Assembly (NCBI GenBank): GCA_002377605.1
Contig: DFQD01000125.1
Location: forward strand, 1-13,732
Length of the DNA: 13,732 nt
Reading direction: 5' to 3'
Source: Gammaproteobacteria bacterium UBA3498
GTDB lineage: Bacteria > Pseudomonadota > Gammaproteobacteria > Pseudomonadales > Pseudohongiellaceae
The notes beneath the pieces are model-generated. The model did not search any database. It was not told where the DNA came from and worked only from the letters and a program-made list of their open reading frames with translations. Numbering within the stretch: position 1 is the stretch's first letter; every line of letters begins with the position of its first letter. Positions 6,107 to 13,732 of this stretch are shown one piece after another. Both the position numbers and the translations under genes were made by a program.

Positions 6107-7647
6107 TGCGAATAGGTATCGATGTGGGTGGTACTCACACCGACGCAGTGCTTGTAGATAATTTAACGGTCGTAAGTTCCTATAAGGCTTTAACAACCAG
6201 GGATGTAAGACAAGGAATTATCGAAGCATTGGATGCGGTGCTCACAGATGCTAGAGTCCAGCCTGCTGCAATTGAGGCAGTCATGATTGGTACGACTCAC
6301 TTCACCAATGCTGTTATCGAACGCAAACATCTGAGCGAGACTGCGATTATCCGTGCCTGTCTCCCAACTGGTTCTGGGCTCCCGCCCATGGTTGATTGGC
6401 CTGCAGACATAGCAGAAGTAGTAGGTAACCATTCCTATATGGTGTCCGGTGGCCATTTGTTTAATGGAAAACATATTGCTGAACTAAATGATGCGGAAAT
6501 TGACAAAGTAATCGCAGACATTGCAGCAAAAAACGTGAATGACATTGCAGTAGCTGCTGCATTCTCACCAGCGAATGCTGAGCATGAAATTATCATTAGC
6601 GAAAAGATTCGAGAAAAAATTCCCTATGCCAATATTTCGCTTAGCCATGAAATCGGTCGACTCGGAATTCTCGAACGAGAAAACGCAGCATTGTTAAATG
6701 CTTCTCTAGGCAATCTTGCCGATCGTGTTGTTTCGAACATGCGTACAGCTTTAGAAGAAAGACACATTGATTGTCCATTCTATGTTAGTCAAAACGATGG
6801 CACGCTAATGTCTGCCGATTATATTGCGCGCTATCCCGCTTTCACTTTTTCGAGTGGCCCCACCAACAGTTTGCGCGGGGCTGCGATTCTGTCAGGTGTC
6901 GAGAATGCTATCGTCGTAGATATCGGTGGCACTACTTCCGATGTAGGAGTTCTTGCAGACGGATTCCCTCGTGAGAGTAATAGCCATATCGATGTAGGTG
7001 GCATACGAACAAATTTTCGCATGCCAGATATCCTATCTATAGGACTCGGAGGAGGAAGTTTAGTGCAAAATAGCGGAATAACTATAGGTCCTCAGTCAGT
7101 TGGCCACTGCTTGGTAACTGAAGGTCTGGTTTTCGGTGGAGACACTTTAACCACAACCGACATAGTAGTGGCAAATGGATCCTGCGAACTTGGAGATAAA
7201 GATTGCATATCTCAATTGGATAGGGATGAAGTTGAAATCGCAACCCAAACGATTCATAACATGATCGACGATGCCATAGATATGATGCGTCCCAGTGAAG
7301 AACCGGTGCCAGTAATATTGGTAGGCGGTGGTTCAATTTTGATCTCTAGAAAATTAAAAACAGCGTCGCTGCTAATTCAACCGGAACATGCAGAAGTTGC
7401 TAACGCTATTGGAGCAGTGAATGCACAAGTAGGTGGTGAAGTTGAATGTATCGTGAGTTATTCAAAAATAAAACGTGAAACTGCTTTAAAGGAACTTACT
7501 GAAGAGGCAGAGCAAAAAGCGATGGCAGCTGGAGCGGATGAAAGCTCGCTCAGAGTACTAGATGTGGAAGAAACCACTATGAGCTACATGGATGATGATG
7601 CAGCACGTCTTCGAATAAAAGTTGTTGGAGATCTAAAGTTAACATAA
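6106..7647 (+). CDS. Hydantoinase/oxoprolinase-family ATPase (HyuA-like, short form)
   Basis: At 513 residues this is shorter than classical HyuA (nearly 700), like the forms often found beside DUF917 proteins. The N-terminal domain opens with GIDVGGTHTDAVLV (4-17), the phosphate-binding loop of the ASKHA ATPase fold, and has GTTHFTNAV (62-70). The central hydantoinase_A-type domain carries FSSGPTNSLRGA (248-259), VVDIGGTTSDVGVL (270-283, second phosphate loop), SIGLGGGS (311-318) and VILVGGGS. The family uses ATP to open five-membered cyclic amide rings (hydantoins, 5-oxoproline) in the cytoplasm, usually with a HyuB partner. No HyuB is present; the partner here may be the DUF917 protein, whose start overlaps this stop by one base (TAATG). 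The family is certain, the substrate unknown. Confidence 0.9.
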   Translation: MRIGIDVGGTHTDAVLVDNLTVVSSYKALTTRDVRQGIIEALDAVLTDARVQPAAIEAVMIGTTHFTNAVIERKHLSETAIIRACLPTGSGLPPMVDWPADIAEVVGNHSYMVSGGHLFNGKHIAELNDAEIDKVIADIAAKNVNDIAVAAAFSPANAEHEIIISEKIREKIPYANISLSHEIGRLGILERENAALLNASLGNLADRVVSNMRTALEERHIDCPFYVSQNDGTLMSADYIARYPAFTFSSGPTNSLRGAAILSGVENAIVVDIGGTTSDVGVLADGFPRESNSHIDVGGIRTNFRMPDILSIGLGGGSLVQNSGITIGPQSVGHCLVTEGLVFGGDTLTTTDIVVANGSCELGDKDCISQLDRDEVEIATQTIHNMIDDAIDMMRPSEEPVPVILVGGGSILISRKLKTASLLIQPEHAEVANAIGAVNAQVGGEVECIVSYSKIKRETALKELTEEAEQKAMAAGADESSLRVLDVEETTMSYMDDDAARLRIKVVGDLKLT

Positions 7648-8738
7648 TGCAAACCATCGGTGCGGAACATATAAAAGATCTTTGTGCTGGGGCTGCCTTT
7701 CTTGCTACTGGTGGAGGGGGAGATCCCTATGTCTCGCAACTTCAGGCGGAACGACTATTAGACAAATATGGGCCCGCAACGCTGATCCTCCCTAAAGATG
7801 TTCCGGATGATTTTTTCGTGGTAAGCCTCGGCATGGTAGGTGCGCCGACTGTCACTCTGGAACAATTACCAACGGAAGAAGAAGCCATCGGCGCACTAAA
7901 TAAATACGAAGAAGTAACCGGTAAGAAAATCGATGCAATAGTTCCTTTCGAGATAGGTGGAGGTAATAGCACCATTCCTTTGTACGTGGCTGCGATGAAG
8001 GGTTTGCCTTGTATTGATGGTGATGGGATGGGAAGGGCCTTACCAGAAGCGCAGATGATGACCTTTCCTATTTATGGAGCTCACCCAACGCCGGCTGTAG
8101 TTATGGATTCATTCAATAATTTTGTGGTGCTAAATTGTGAGGATGCTCATAAATTCGAAGTAGAGATTCGCGCTCAGGCAGTGAAAATGGGCGGCATGGT
8201 GAGTTCGGCAGAACATGGCATGCCAGGCGATTTGGTCCGCCGCAGCACAATCCCTGGCACCATAAGTTTCGCCACTCAAATAGGAAATCTGATGCGAACG
8301 CATGGAGGGTTAATTGATATTATTGAGCCGGAGCTGTTTAAGTTGTTTGGGCAAAGCGACTACGGAATCATCAAACATCTATTTACCGGGAAAGTATTAG
8401 ACACCCACCGAGAAATAATTGGTGGTTATGATGTTGGCACAGCAGAGTTGCAAAGTTTTGACGATCCAGATAAAAAAATGTCGCTCTATATAAAGAACGA
8501 ATATTTAGTAGCAAGGGTTGGGGAAAAAATAGTTGCCAGTGTTCCAGACTTAATTTGTATTGTGGAACAGGAAACCAGCAGGCCATTAAATGCAGAGCGC
8601 ATGCGTTATGGGCAGCGAGTTAGTGTATTTGGAATAGGTTGCACGCATCATTATCGAACACCCGAGGCTTTAAAAGTTACTGAGCCTAGAGCGTTTGGGT
8701 TTGATTTGGATTATGTACCATTAGAAGTAATTGACTAA
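7647..8738 (+). CDS. DUF917 (S-methyl-thiohydantoin desulfurase type) protein
   Basis: A cytoplasmic protein of 363 residues, the full length of the family. Glycine-rich motifs appear in the expected order: ATGGGGDPY (20-28), FEIGGGNSTIPL (101-112) and DGDGMGRALPE (124-134), then a second domain from about residue 160 with GGMVSSAEHGMPGD and a C-terminal CIVEQET. DUF917 was, as I recall, renamed in Pfam after an S-methyl thiohydantoin desulfurase, which hints at removal of sulfur from a five-membered ring; most members are uncharacterised and found beside hydantoinase-type ATPases and NCS1 permeases, as here. The start overlaps the previous stop. No terminator follows; the next gene begins 173 nt later. 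The family call is strong, the reaction inferred. Confidence 0.88.
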   Translation: MQTIGAEHIKDLCAGAAFLATGGGGDPYVSQLQAERLLDKYGPATLILPKDVPDDFFVVSLGMVGAPTVTLEQLPTEEEAIGALNKYEEVTGKKIDAIVPFEIGGGNSTIPLYVAAMKGLPCIDGDGMGRALPEAQMMTFPIYGAHPTPAVVMDSFNNFVVLNCEDAHKFEVEIRAQAVKMGGMVSSAEHGMPGDLVRRSTIPGTISFATQIGNLMRTHGGLIDIIEPELFKLFGQSDYGIIKHLFTGKVLDTHREIIGGYDVGTAELQSFDDPDKKMSLYIKNEYLVARVGEKIVASVPDLICIVEQETSRPLNAERMRYGQRVSVFGIGCTHHYRTPEALKVTEPRAFGFDLDYVPLEVID

Positions 8739-8911
8739 TTATTCGCGGCCAAGATGCACTGTCGATTGTAACGATTATTGGCACATTAAGATCGATAAAT
8801 ACTTAGGCTGAGTCAGGGACTTTCTTAAAGCGAGCTGTTAAATCTTTTACTCCAGCTATAGCGAAGTCGCTGGTAATATAGATCTCTACAAAATAATACG
8901 TGAGATTGAAC

Positions 8912-10336
8912 ATGAAACTAAAATTGTCATTGCTTCTGGTTTTCGGTATGACTGCGACTCTGGTTTCGGCACAACAATTAGTAGGTGATAAGTTGACTAA
9001 CGCCCGAGCGGCCGATGGTATGTATATAAGTTGGAAAGAACACATTATCGATGATCCTGAAAGTGCTGGTTTCGCCTTAAGCGGCAGTGATGGGTTGGTC
9101 ATGGCAGACCTAGATAAAGATGGCTTCGAAGACATAGTTTCCGTTCACGAGTCTGATGAGGGGTATGATTCCACACAGGAAGAGCCAGGATTTGTTCCTC
9201 CACCAGCGGGACATGTTCGGATCGCATTTGGTTCTTCTGATCCCGATGATTGGTTTAACATTACGATCGCAGAAGGTACAGATTCACCTGCGCCCGAGGA
9301 TGCCGTAATCGTAGACATGAATGGCGATGGCTATCTAGATGTAATTGCGGCGGCAGAGCTTTCTCATCTAATTTATTTACAAAACCCAGGGGAAAATGCG
9401 CGCACGGAGGAATGGAAAAGGCTGATATTGCCGCAAACCGAAGGGCGTGGTTCTTATATACGTATATTTGCTGGTGATTTTGATGGTGATGGTACTCCTG
9501 AACTGACCGCTCCGAATAAAGGCGCTCAAAGACCTGGCCCCTCTGACTATGCTCGATCTACCCCAGTGGAATTGCACGTGCTAAGTGGAGATCCTTTAAA
9601 GGGAGACAGTTGGAGGCGCGTGGAATTAGGTCGATATAGCATTCCGCAACTTTCAGAGCCAGTGGATCTAGATAGTGATGGTGACCTTGATATCGTAGTT
9701 GGTACTCGCGGTGAAGGGCGCCTGGCGTTTTTTGAAAACCTTGGTAATGGCAACTTGGATTTTATTGAGCATGCTATAGGCATAAATGGCGCACGCATGG
9801 CTGGTTTTAACTTGGAGTATGTCGATCTTAGTAACGATGGAAGATTGGATATTGTTGGCAGCATTGGTACTGGATTAGCTTGGATCGAACAACCCGAAAA
9901 TATCGATGATGCTTGGAATGCCTATCCTATAGGAGACTTTGCGCCAGACAGTATGACCGGGATGGAATTCGCTGATATTGATCAAGATGGTGATATGGAT
10001 TTAATTGGTGGTAGTTATAGCAGAGGACCCCGCACTGGCGATGGCGATGTTGACATACATGATGCTTTGGGTCGAATAGGATGGTTCGAAAACCCGGGCG
10101 ATGCCAAAGAAGCTTGGACTCGCCATGATATTTCTCGTCGCAAGCGGGGAATGTTTGATAAATTTATTGCTAGAGATGTGGATAAGGATGGTGATACTGA
10201 TTTTGTTGCGACTCGAGGCAATAGCTATCCTTACGATGGTGTGTTCTGGATTGAGCAAATTAGAAGTGAAGAACCAGTAGAAGCTTTTACGCCTGCTCGA
10301 GCGGTAGAGAGCGAGGAAATGCCACTGCCGAATTAA
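8912..10336 (+). CDS. Secreted FG-GAP/VCBS-repeat beta-propeller protein
   Basis: I choose the ATG at 8912 because it gives a clean signal peptide (MKLKLSLLLVFGMTATLVSA, cleaved before QQ). An in-frame GTG at 8900 would add four residues. The mature protein has seven calcium-binding loops of the type D-x-D-x-D-G-x-x-D, counted from the ATG near residues 66 (DLDKDGFED), 135 (DMNGDGYLD), 189 (DFDGDGTPE), 252 (DLDSDGDLD), 305 (DLSNDGRLD), 355 (DIDQDGDMD) and 422 (DVDKDGDTD), each followed by a hydrophobic strand. This suggests one closed seven-bladed propeller, probably in the periplasm or outside the cell. Such proteins bind polymers, proteins or surfaces; the ligand is unknown. It lies downstream of the DUF917 operon by 173 nt and may be transcribed separately. 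Confidence 0.9.
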   Translation: MKLKLSLLLVFGMTATLVSAQQLVGDKLTNARAADGMYISWKEHIIDDPESAGFALSGSDGLVMADLDKDGFEDIVSVHESDEGYDSTQEEPGFVPPPAGHVRIAFGSSDPDDWFNITIAEGTDSPAPEDAVIVDMNGDGYLDVIAAAELSHLIYLQNPGENARTEEWKRLILPQTEGRGSYIRIFAGDFDGDGTPELTAPNKGAQRPGPSDYARSTPVELHVLSGDPLKGDSWRRVELGRYSIPQLSEPVDLDSDGDLDIVVGTRGEGRLAFFENLGNGNLDFIEHAIGINGARMAGFNLEYVDLSNDGRLDIVGSIGTGLAWIEQPENIDDAWNAYPIGDFAPDSMTGMEFADIDQDGDMDLIGGSYSRGPRTGDGDVDIHDALGRIGWFENPGDAKEAWTRHDISRRKRGMFDKFIARDVDKDGDTDFVATRGNSYPYDGVFWIEQIRSEEPVEAFTPARAVESEEMPLPN

Positions 10337-10380
10337 TGATCCTTGTTTAGGCGAAGACGATTATTTGCTTAGCATAAAGT

Positions 10381-10386
10381 GAGGTG
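10381..10386 (+). promoter_or_regulatory. Ribosome binding site supporting a CTG start at 10391
   Basis: GAGGTG, 4 nt before the CTG at 10391 (6 nt counted from GAGG), is the only good Shine-Dalgarno sequence near this gene. The ATG at 10559 has none before it. The reading frame is closed by a TGA at 10385-10387, so translation must begin between this site and 10559. Confidence 0.55.
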
Positions 10387-10390
10387 AGAT

Positions 10391-11026
10391 CTGAAAGCCA
10401 TAAGTAAAAGAAAAATACTCTTCATAACGCCAGCATTTTTATATTGTTTATTTTTTCTCTGGTATACCAATCTTGAGGGGCCTCTAACTCAAGAAGAAGT
10501 TGATACGGCGCTCTATCGATTACAGTCTCAACAGGCTTCGACAGCAGAAATTGCTCGTATGCGCCAGTTCATGGAAGAAGATACTGGCAAACAATTCATT
10601 ATGGTTAATTTGATCGACCCTAATCCTAACCCTCCAGAACTATCAGGTACTGGACCAGGGGCAAGCAGTGAGCAATTAATGAGCTACTACATGGAGTATA
10701 TGTATCCCGAGCTCTTAAAGCGGGCCTCTCACCCAGTGTTCGCTGGGACTGCAATTGCACCTTCGATGGATATTATTGGAATAGAAGGGGCGGAACACTG
10801 GCAGCAAGGCGCGTTGATGCGCTATCGAAGTCGAAGAGATTTATTGCAGATAGCAGCAAACCCGATTTTCAGTGAGCGTCATGATTACAAAATTGCGGCG
10901 CTCACGAAAACCATTGCCTATCCGGTCGAAGTGAATCTCTATTTGATGGATCCAAGATTCTTGTTGGCATTGATTTTTTTGACCTTAATTTTGGCTATCG
11001 ACGCATTGATTTATCGTCGGACCTAA
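10391..11026 (+). CDS. Small protein with two membrane helices and a soluble alpha/beta domain
   Basis: The first ATG of this frame is at 10559, but the frame is open from 10388. Its upstream codons encode a basic patch (KRK) and a hydrophobic helix (ILFITPAFLYCLFFLWY), typical coding for a membrane anchor. Only a CTG at 10391, well placed after GAGGTG, or a rarer codon can serve as start; this gives 211 residues. The middle (about 57-180) contains FIMVNLID, KRASHPVFAG, ALMRYRSRRDLLQIAANP and YKIAALTKTIAYPV, which resembles the dimeric alpha/beta barrel of DUF1330/EthD-like proteins; that match is tentative. The C-terminus ends in a second helix (FLLALIFLTLILAIDALIY). Its role is unknown. It lies 54 nt after the beta-propeller gene and converges on the next gene with an 18-nt gap. 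Confidence 0.7.
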   Translation: MKAISKRKILFITPAFLYCLFFLWYTNLEGPLTQEEVDTALYRLQSQQASTAEIARMRQFMEEDTGKQFIMVNLIDPNPNPPELSGTGPGASSEQLMSYYMEYMYPELLKRASHPVFAGTAIAPSMDIIGIEGAEHWQQGALMRYRSRRDLLQIAANPIFSERHDYKIAALTKTIAYPVEVNLYLMDPRFLLALIFLTLILAIDALIYRRT

Positions 11027-11044
11027 CTTTAGATCAAATTGAAA

Positions 11045-12034
11045 CTAGTTTTCAGCAGCAATACGTTCCTGCGTACGCGCACCACGTAATGAGTTACCCC
11101 AAGAATAATTGCCTTCGTGGCAAGCGTACTCATATAAAACTCTTCCCTGTTCCATTCGTGTGAACGGAATCTCTGCAGTAAAGGGTTGTGTATATAGCTG
11201 AGGGTCAGTGACTGTGTATTTATAAAGTATATTACCCTCGCTGGTTAGTGAAAGTCGCTCTTCTACTTCGAAAGTTTCTGTTGAGAGAATTGGTGGGTAG
11301 GAGTGTTCGTCTCGGAAATTATTCGTGTGAATAACTAGCGTGTCGTCTTCCCAATAGCCAATTGAATCGCCCATCCATTTTGGAAATCCATGATCTGGAT
11401 GTTCACCATTAATACGGATTATGCGGGCATCATAAGGATACTCTCCTAGTATCATAAGATAGTCTTTGGTTTGCACAATCTGTGCATAAGGGGAGAGGCC
11501 TCGCTGAAACATCATTGATAGTTGGGGGCCAGCGATTAAACATCTCTCCGCGGCCCAGCCGAATTCAGGACCATCGAGGTATCGACCTGACCTATTAAGG
11601 GTGGTAAAAAAATCGTTCCGCTCAGGCGGTTCTTTTAACGGGATTCTCCCATTGGGGGGATCGATTATAAGCGAAGTGCGGTATTCATCATTCACTCGTG
11701 CAATGCCGATTGGAAATTCATCAAAATCATCATCGGCTTGGTTGGTAACTCGTGAACCAGCTTCGGGTGGTGCGCGATCAGGATCAAGTTGCGACGCTCT
11801 TGCGTCCAGTTCCTGCAATGCCTGATTTACCAGCGCTATAGCTTCTTCATCGGTGTATCTACGTTTTTCGCCTAGATCAATAGGTCGCTGTAAAGGCGTT
11901 TGATAAAGATTATTCCAATATCCCTGAAAGTTCGGATAATCGAATTCGGTGCGAGGAAGCTCTTGGCTTAACACTGCTATGGGCGCTATGAGGAAACCGC
12001 CGAAATATAGAAAAGCAGAATAATGAAACTTCAT
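11045..12034 (-). CDS. Conserved secreted protein of unknown function
   Basis: Residues 1-23 are a signal peptide (FLIAPIAVLS, cleavage near SQ-EL). The mature part shows motifs I recognise from an uncharacterised family of exported proteins that is widespread, often in many copies, in Proteobacteria and Acidobacteria: DPPNGRIP (125-132), ERC (163-165), YAQIVQTKDYLMILGE, RIIRINGEHP, W-MGDSIGYWEDDTLVIHTNNF (220-240), VEERL, TDP, and YEYACHEGNYS (301-311) near the end. Cys165 and Cys305 are the only cysteines and may form a disulfide. The beta-rich pattern suggests a barrel or sandwich that binds a ligand, but no reaction is established. The start lacks a clear Shine-Dalgarno sequence. The gene diverges from trhO across 247 nt, and no terminator is seen in the 18-nt gap after its stop. 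Confidence 0.85.
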   Translation of the reverse strand: MKFHYSAFLYFGGFLIAPIAVLSQELPRTEFDYPNFQGYWNNLYQTPLQRPIDLGEKRRYTDEEAIALVNQALQELDARASQLDPDRAPPEAGSRVTNQADDDFDEFPIGIARVNDEYRTSLIIDPPNGRIPLKEPPERNDFFTTLNRSGRYLDGPEFGWAAERCLIAGPQLSMMFQRGLSPYAQIVQTKDYLMILGEYPYDARIIRINGEHPDHGFPKWMGDSIGYWEDDTLVIHTNNFRDEHSYPPILSTETFEVEERLSLTSEGNILYKYTVTDPQLYTQPFTAEIPFTRMEQGRVLYEYACHEGNYSWGNSLRGARTQERIAAEN

Positions 12035-12281
12035 GAAATGCTAGTTGCTATTGTTTAGATCCGTACACTATTTTCAGCTGTCCGATTTCTAACTTTACGT
12101 TCAGTATATAACACTCAAGACCGATCGATTTAAAGGAAATTCGTCCTTTCCTAAGCATAATTTGATTAAACCATATAAAGAAGTTAAAGGCTTCGGGGGC
12201 ATACGTAATGGGTCTGTATTTGCTAGAATATTTCCTTAATTTGCACCGGTTTTACGTTCCGGAGGGCAATGAGGACATTAC
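12035..12281. other. Divergent intergenic region between the secreted protein gene and trhO
   Basis: AT-rich gap that must hold promoters for both divergent genes; I cannot assign hexamers with confidence. Just before trhO, GGAGGG (12261-12266) precedes an ATG at 12269 that opens a 6-codon ORF (MRTLHE) whose TAA overlaps the trhO start. A weaker AGG (12272-12274) is better spaced for the trhO ATG at 12282. No RNA gene is visible. Confidence 0.4.
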
Positions 12282-13277
12282 ATGAATAACACTTCTCCAT
12301 GTGTGGTGGTTGCTGCGCTGTATCGTTTTACGAAGTTTCCTGATTTCGAATCTTTTCGGCGGCCACTCCGAGAACTGATGCTCGAAAAAGAGGTGCGTGG
12401 AACATTGTTGCTGGCTGCAGAAGGCATTAATGGCACTATCGCGGGGTCACGGGAAGCTATTGATAGCACGCTGGCATGGTTGCGTGAAGACGATCGCTTT
12501 AGGGGATTGCAAGTTAAAGAATCTTATGTAAATGAGAACCCTTTTTATCGAACAAAAGTAAAGCTAAAGAAAGAAATCGTCACTATGGGTGTGGAAAATA
12601 TAGATCCCAACCATATAGTCGGAACCTATGTTGATGCACTGGACTGGAATAATCTCATTAGCGACCCTGAAGTTTTACTGCTAGATACTCGAAACAAATA
12701 CGAAGTGGAAATTGGCACTTTCAAAAATGCAGTTAATCCTGAAACCGATTCTTTTCGTGAGTTTCCTGAATATGTAGAGAAAAACCTTGATCCAATCAAA
12801 CATAAAAAAATAGCAATGTTTTGTACTGGTGGTATTCGCTGTGAGAAATCCACGGCTTATTTAAAACAGCAAGGATTTGATGACGTCTATCATTTAAAAG
12901 GAGGCATCTTGAAATACCTCGAAGAAGTTTCCGAAGAAAATACGCTTTGGGAAGGTGAATGTTTTGTCTTTGATAATCGGGTAACGGTGAATCATCAATT
13001 AGAGCAAGGTAGTTATGACCAATGTCATGCCTGTCGCATGCCAATTACAGAAAAAGATAAGAATAGAGAACAGTATCAGAGAGGCGTGAGCTGTCATTAC
13101 TGTTTCGACAAACAGTCTAAGGAACAAGTAAAACGATATGCTGAAAGAGAACGCCAAATACAATTAGCGAAACATAGAGGCGAGAAACATTTGGGCCAGC
13201 CCATGGGTGACACTATAGTAAGAAAAAGACAAGAGAAATTGCGCCTCAAAGAAGAGCAACGCAAGACTGTAAAGTGA
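12282..13277 (+). CDS. trhO: Oxygen-dependent tRNA uridine(34) hydroxylase TrhO (YceA)
   Basis: At 331 residues this matches the TrhO/YceA family over its whole length. The N-terminal acylphosphatase-like domain (about 5-100) contains [17 protein letters not shown] and [19 protein letters not shown]. The rhodanese domain (about 120-220) has [20 protein letters not shown] and the catalytic loop [16 protein letters not shown] with Cys181 (and Cys187), then [13 protein letters not shown]-terminal segment has two CxxC pairs, CHAC (248-251) and CHYC (271-274), likely a zinc site, and ends in a long basic helix (285-331) suited to RNA binding. The enzyme hydroxylates U34 in tRNA anticodons, one of two routes to 5-hydroxyuridine and, from it, cmo5U. 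It is cytoplasmic. No terminator follows; a thioesterase gene starts 57 nt later and may share the transcript. Confidence 0.95.
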   Translation: MNNTSPCVVVAALYRFTKFPDFESFRRPLRELMLEKEVRGTLLLAAEGINGTIAGSREAIDSTLAWLREDDRFRGLQVKESYVNENPFYRTKVKLKKEIVTMGVENIDPNHIVGTYVDALDWNNLISDPEVLLLDTRNKYEVEIGTFKNAVNPETDSFREFPEYVEKNLDPIKHKKIAMFCTGGIRCEKSTAYLKQQGFDDVYHLKGGILKYLEEVSEENTLWEGECFVFDNRVTVNHQLEQGSYDQCHACRMPITEKDKNREQYQRGVSCHYCFDKQSKEQVKRYAERERQIQLAKHRGEKHLGQPMGDTIVRKRQEKLRLKEEQRKTVK

Positions 13278-13333
13278 GATCTTATTTATGAATTCATTGG
13301 CAATCGATCGCTAACTCAATTAATGGAAAGTTT

Positions 13334-13732
13334 ATGGCTCTCGAACGACCACCTTTAAGTCCATTCGGCGCCTTTGTTGGTATTACTATCGATGATTATT
13401 CTGAAGGGAAAGCAACCTGCTCAGTCGAATTAGAAGAGCATCACCTGAATAATGGCGGAAGAGTACACGGTGGTGTGCTTAGTTCCCTAGCGGACACTGC
13501 TGCTGGCGCAGCAGTCAGATCGGTAAGGCCCAAAGATTCCTTTGCTGCGACTACTGATCTCGCTATTTCCTTTATACGGCCACCGACTGGTAATAAACTC
13601 AGTGCTAAGGCTGAAGTCTTTCACGCGGGCAAACAACTATATCGAGTAGAGATTGCTATCTTTAGTAACAAGAAGCTTGTAGCTAAATGCAGTACCACGT
13701 TTATGATCGTTGAGGCGCTCAGAGAATTACAG
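13334..13732 (+). CDS. PaaI-type hotdog-fold thioesterase (3' end outside the window)
   Basis: The frame is open from the ATG to the end of the window (133 codons seen, no stop), so the gene is incomplete here. The hotdog signature is clear: HHLNNGGRVHGGVLSSLADTAAG (about residues 36-58, split here as HHLNNGG and RVHGGVLSSLADTAAG), with Asn40, the HGG turn at 45-47 and Asp54 as the likely catalytic acid, followed by ATTDLAISFIRPPTGNKLSA and the strands YRVEIAIFSNKKLVAKCSTTFMIV. PaaI-type enzymes hydrolyse acyl-CoA thioesters, often phenylacetyl-CoA derivatives, in the cytoplasm. GGAAAG, 3 nt before the ATG, is a modest ribosome binding site; an ATG at 13323 is out of frame. At about 133 residues the domain is nearly complete, so little is missing. 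Confidence 0.85.
   Translation, partial: MALERPPLSPFGAFVGITIDDYSEGKATCSVELEEHHLNNGGRVHGGVLSSLADTAAGAAVRSVRPKDSFAATTDLAISFIRPPTGNKLSAKAEVFHAGKQLYRVEIAIFSNKKLVAKCSTTFMIVEALRELQ

Noticed and set aside
8844..8875. Hairpin candidates around CCAGC...GCTGG and AGCGAAGTCGCT upstream of the propeller gene
   Set aside because: Stems are 4-5 bp, mutually exclusive, and not followed by a T-tract; nothing supports a terminator or riboswitch.
8900..8911. GTG at 8900 as the start of the propeller gene
   Set aside because: The ATG at 8912 gives a standard signal peptide with the basic residues at its start; the extra four residues add nothing recognisable.
9377..10258. Several 66-105-codon minus-strand ORFs inside the propeller gene
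   Set aside because: They mirror the repeated Asp/Gly-rich codons of the plus strand, giving Ser/Arg/Ile-rich low-complexity products, and have no independent coding evidence.
3087..13277. The two rhodanese-type genes (sseA and trhO) as selenium-delivery partners of the selenoprotein
   Set aside because: Both have well-defined usual roles, lie in separate transcription units, and nothing in the sequence ties them to selenium.

Overview
The window looks like a chromosomal segment of a free-living, probably marine, gammaproteobacterium. This is inferred from moderate GC, many exported proteins with Sec signal peptides, the DUF3014, TrhO and SseA gene families, and AT-rich intergenic gaps. No 16S or other phylogenetic marker is present, and I see no insertion sequence, phage gene, CRISPR array, tRNA or rRNA.

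Left part (1-4050, genes on +). A secreted TPR protein (46-1056) is followed by the most interesting gene, an exported peroxiredoxin at 1216-1758. Its frame is interrupted once, by a UGA at 1432-1434. That UGA lies exactly where the peroxidatic cysteine belongs in the P-x-x-x-T-x-x-C motif, and the frame continues for another 107 residues of good peroxiredoxin sequence. A small stem-loop with a G-containing loop starts 15 nt after the UGA, as expected for a bacterial SECIS element. I read this as one selenocysteine-containing peroxiredoxin of 180 residues, not as two short ORFs. A strong terminator closes the gene. After a 392-base gap come a membrane-anchored DUF3014 protein and a 3-mercaptopyruvate sulfurtransferase, which look co-transcribed and end at a hairpin that works in both directions.

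Middle part (4050-8738). A secreted cupin on the minus strand diverges from a tight three-gene operon: an NCS1-type permease (TTG start), a short hydantoinase/oxoprolinase-type ATPase and a DUF917 (S-methyl-thiohydantoin desulfurase type) protein. Both junctions are TAATG one-base overlaps. The set suggests uptake and ring opening or desulfurisation of a hydantoin-like or thiohydantoin-like heterocycle, but the substrate is unknown.

Right part (8912-13732). A secreted seven-repeat FG-GAP/VCBS beta-propeller is followed by a small protein whose true start is probably a CTG at 10391, giving it a membrane helix at each end. A conserved secreted protein of unknown function lies on the minus strand, convergent with the latter. 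Then come trhO (tRNA U34 hydroxylase) and a PaaI-type hotdog thioesterase that runs off the window.

The genes do not form one pathway. The clearest functional units are the selenoprotein gene and the permease-hydantoinase-DUF917 operon. None of the selenocysteine machinery (selA, selB, selC, selD) is in this window, so the selenoprotein call predicts that it lies elsewhere in the genome.
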